A DNA stretch of 64,000 nucleotides from M3007 sp046316495. Lineage in GTDB: Bacteria; Bacteroidota; Bacteroidia; Chitinophagales; Saprospiraceae. This document shows positions 63,001 through 64,000 of this stretch, piece after piece (position 1 is the stretch's first letter; every line of letters starts with the position of its first letter). Where the stretch lies: the NCBI GenBank assembly GCA_046316495.1, contig JBKDAM010000104.1, positions 4,345 through 68,344 on the forward strand, written 5' to 3'. Made by a program: the position numbers and the translations under genes. The notes under the pieces are model-generated. The model worked only from the letters and a program-made list of their open reading frames with translations. It was not told the DNA's origin and did no database searches.

Positions 63001-64000
63001 TACACAGGTACAGTACACGGTAACGGCACTGGATGGCAACACAGCTACTTGTACCTTTAACGTGGATGTTACGGATGATGAGGCACCTGTATTGTCTAAT
63101 TGTCCTAGTAATATGACAGTGAGTACGGATTCAGATCAGTGCTGTGCAACAGTATCTTGGGCAACTCCTATTGCCACAGATAATTGTGATTTGGTAACGG
63201 TTACACAGACGGAAGGATTATCCTCTGGAAGTTGTTTCCCATTAGGCATTACTACAGTGACATACACGGCTACGGACGGTCCTGTTTTTATACCAAAATC
63301 AGGTATGGCAGACAATGGTACTAATTCGGCTACCTGTAGCTTCTCGGTCAATGTGACCGATGAAGTAGCACCTGCTGCGGTTTGTCAAGATATCACGGTT
63401 GATCTGTCCAGTGCTGGCACTGTGACGGTTGCTGCTACCCAAGTAAATGGTGGTTCAAGCGATAACTGCACACTTCCAGGTGCTCTGGTATTGGCACCCG
63501 CATTTACCACTTACGGATGTGCGAATGTGGGAGATAACTTAATTACGTTGATGGTAACGGATGAAGCTAATAATGTGAACAGCTGTGTTGCGACGGTAAC
63601 CGTACGCGATGTTACAGCACCTGTAATTACGACTTGTCCTGCACCAGTAATAGTTGACGGTTGTGCTACAGTTGTGCCAGATGTTACAGGTTCAGTGGTA
63701 GCAACAGACGCGTGTGGAATTGCCTCAGTTACCCAAAATCCTGCTCCCGGATTGGAATTTGGTCTGGTGAGTGGAAGCAGCATAAATATTACGGTATCAG
63801 TAACGGATGTTAATGGTAACGCTACCGCTTGTGTAGTACCCGTAACAATTCAAGATGTTACTAATCCTACGTACATTAACTGTCCGACAGTGATGACGAT
63901 GATTGGAAACGATGCGGATCAGTGTACTGGTAAGATCAACTGGGCAGTGCCTGCTGCGGCTGATGATTGTCAGTTGGTGAGCAATGTACAGATATCCGGT
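60038..64000 (+). CDS. Giant secreted protein with passenger-like, PA14-like, TSP3 and HYR repeats, 3' partial
   Basis: An open frame from ATG 60038 to the right edge (1321 codons, no stop); the gene continues outside. A long N-terminal signal (hydrophobic FMVVMCLFLSRGFA, residues ~28-41). Then a beta-helical, autotransporter-passenger-like region (~45-370, GSMRKTGSGKLVLASAAF), a beta domain, and a PA14-like segment (~560-655, ENAGFYDFTFSGAGDN). Thrombospondin type 3 calcium-binding repeats follow (~660-920, many D-x-D-G-D-G runs such as DTDGDGLSDSEEV). At least four HYR-type domains run from ~920 on (e.g. APVLSNCPSNMTVSTD, VAPAAVCQDITVDLS). Such layouts belong to large surface adhesins or matrix proteins; a C-terminal sorting domain is expected beyond the edge. 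Directly downstream of the HTCS gene. Confidence 0.88.
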   Translation, partial: MQSSKHLQSDSLYDYSRQGRKSALFMVVMCLFLSRGFAQVTDTINVPSGTFDYTTNYPALGNPVNMVKLGAGTANMVYTPGGFINPVRQGVTTVFGGTLNLNRAAGPGNTSRSLPNQRIEMKPGTNLIVTLANQIGDATTLELDNATFTLNQGEYLSFLTMKNNSTINGPGRFVLNGNINAKLIALGGGTETISASFAMASAFTDLTTTSSARAGNGTTEIEVQENTILNIATELADFHEGNSIGSMRKTGSGKLVLASAAFSNYRGTTSIQAGEYQVNGTLRSFFWNGSMMQEGLSGNLTVNAAGKLSGTGTIKAVNTLISGTHAPGTSPGIQTFTSDLTYNNGAVVELEFISNSTTGRGTNFDGINLTTGADLNFAGATTFDLQFNGAGSMVDWSSSFWDSNKLGTNGWLLYSGVDTLSGIENVTISSEALLDGMGVSLLDARGPRYGFVLYVDPTTNNVYLNFRTDICNVSPIFGTGYLTGGIGRDNNWSLVKLPAGYDPGQPVPYDPYVISSGLPFIFAAATGYTDSTGTYYWVAPRSDAGSLFSNVNEYNWILEQTFTVENAGFYDFTFSGAGDNAIEFWINGVIDSTTDPVKPTILGGTQIGSRWNTFTSIGSFAGRAYLTAGVNKAYMVMFDFGGLTTVLISNASFTCSDYADSDGDGVEDELDPEPSNPCVPVQLAGYTGYHPNHPVWGPADCDGDGLTNVNENNIGTDPYNQDTDGDGVKDGTEVTDGTDPGDGCSLVVASQSVEPVSAWLSGDCDEDGLPNGSEVETGTDPNNSDTDGDGLSDSEEVEGGSDPLDPCDPAQVTGYIGYDPANTAWGEADCDGDGLTNATEVEIGTDPYNADTDGDGLNDAEETSGNTDPLDPCDPGQGPGYTGYVASNSIWAAADCDGDGFANGEEVEAGTDPYCGTPVFTNCPSNVVLTSSSDGSGDCIAQYLLVHPGSDISCFSFMDITFTGAAILPAGGNVTPGFSHTYSFGVGFTQVQYTVTALDGNTATCTFNVDVTDDEAPVLSNCPSNMTVSTDSDQCCATVSWATPIATDNCDLVTVTQTEGLSSGSCFPLGITTVTYTATDGPVFIPKSGMADNGTNSATCSFSVNVTDEVAPAAVCQDITVDLSSAGTVTVAATQVNGGSSDNCTLPGALVLAPAFTTYGCANVGDNLITLMVTDEANNVNSCVATVTVRDVTAPVITTCPAPVIVDGCATVVPDVTGSVVATDACGIASVTQNPAPGLEFGLVSGSSINITVSVTDVNGNATACVVPVTIQDVTNPTYINCPTVMTMIGNDADQCTGKINWAVPAAADDCQLVSNVQISG

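Overview
The window looks like a chromosomal segment of an aerobic or facultative, filamentous or gliding Bacteroidota bacterium, most likely of the Saprospiria (Lewinella, Haliscomenobacter or Saprospira relatives). Support: type IX secretion sorting domains of both kinds (Por-type tails and a gliding-associated C-terminal domain), PorP/SprF and GldJ-like proteins, a SusC/SusD pair, giant secreted proteins built of SprB, HYR and PKD repeats, a hybrid two-component regulator, and promoters of the Bacteroidota TAnnTTTG type. The assignment is inference from gene content. No rRNA, tRNA, CRISPR array or insertion sequence was found.

Layout. 1-8.3 kb: the 3' end of a repeat-rich T9SS cargo gene, a small membrane protein, a Kazal/PKD/dockerin secreted protein (minus strand), an RND exporter without visible partners, and a DUF4294 protein. 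8.4-20.9 kb: a polysaccharide utilisation locus for beta-1,3-glucan-like substrates. A propeller/Y_Y_Y/LuxR-type sensor-regulator is divergent from a secreted glycan-binding protein, SusC, SusD, a PKD lipoprotein and two GH16 glucanases. Five TGTAGTA repeats lie in the divergent gap. 21-34 kb: ruvC, a 1795-residue secreted reprolysin-like metalloprotease, two coiled-coil proteins, a GT2 glycosyltransferase coupled to an alpha/beta-hydrolase that lacks its nucleophile, PorP/SprF and GldJ.

34.1-49.9 kb holds the most striking system. In order on the plus strand: a di-heme-b type membrane protein; a membrane-anchored oxidoreductase with a ferredoxin-like and an FAD/NAD(P) part; three secreted multiheme c-type cytochromes with 23, 13 and 64 CxxCH motifs (exactly 100 in total); an outer-membrane beta-barrel candidate; and a lipoprotein with an OB-fold-like domain. 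A fused ResB-CcsA cytochrome c synthase follows on the minus strand. I read this as a trans-envelope electron conduit: NAD(P)H or quinol to heme b and Fe-S, then to very large heme wires, and perhaps across the outer membrane. The 64-heme protein is built hierarchically from three-heme triplets and 371-residue super-repeats, and it looks like an internally expanded copy of the 13-heme protein beside it.

50-64 kb: XerD-type recombinase, a beta-helix lipoprotein, an SH3-domain secreted protein, an abruptly ending secreted protein, a hybrid two-component sensor (HTCS), and the 5' part of a giant TSP3/HYR adhesin-like gene that runs off the right edge.
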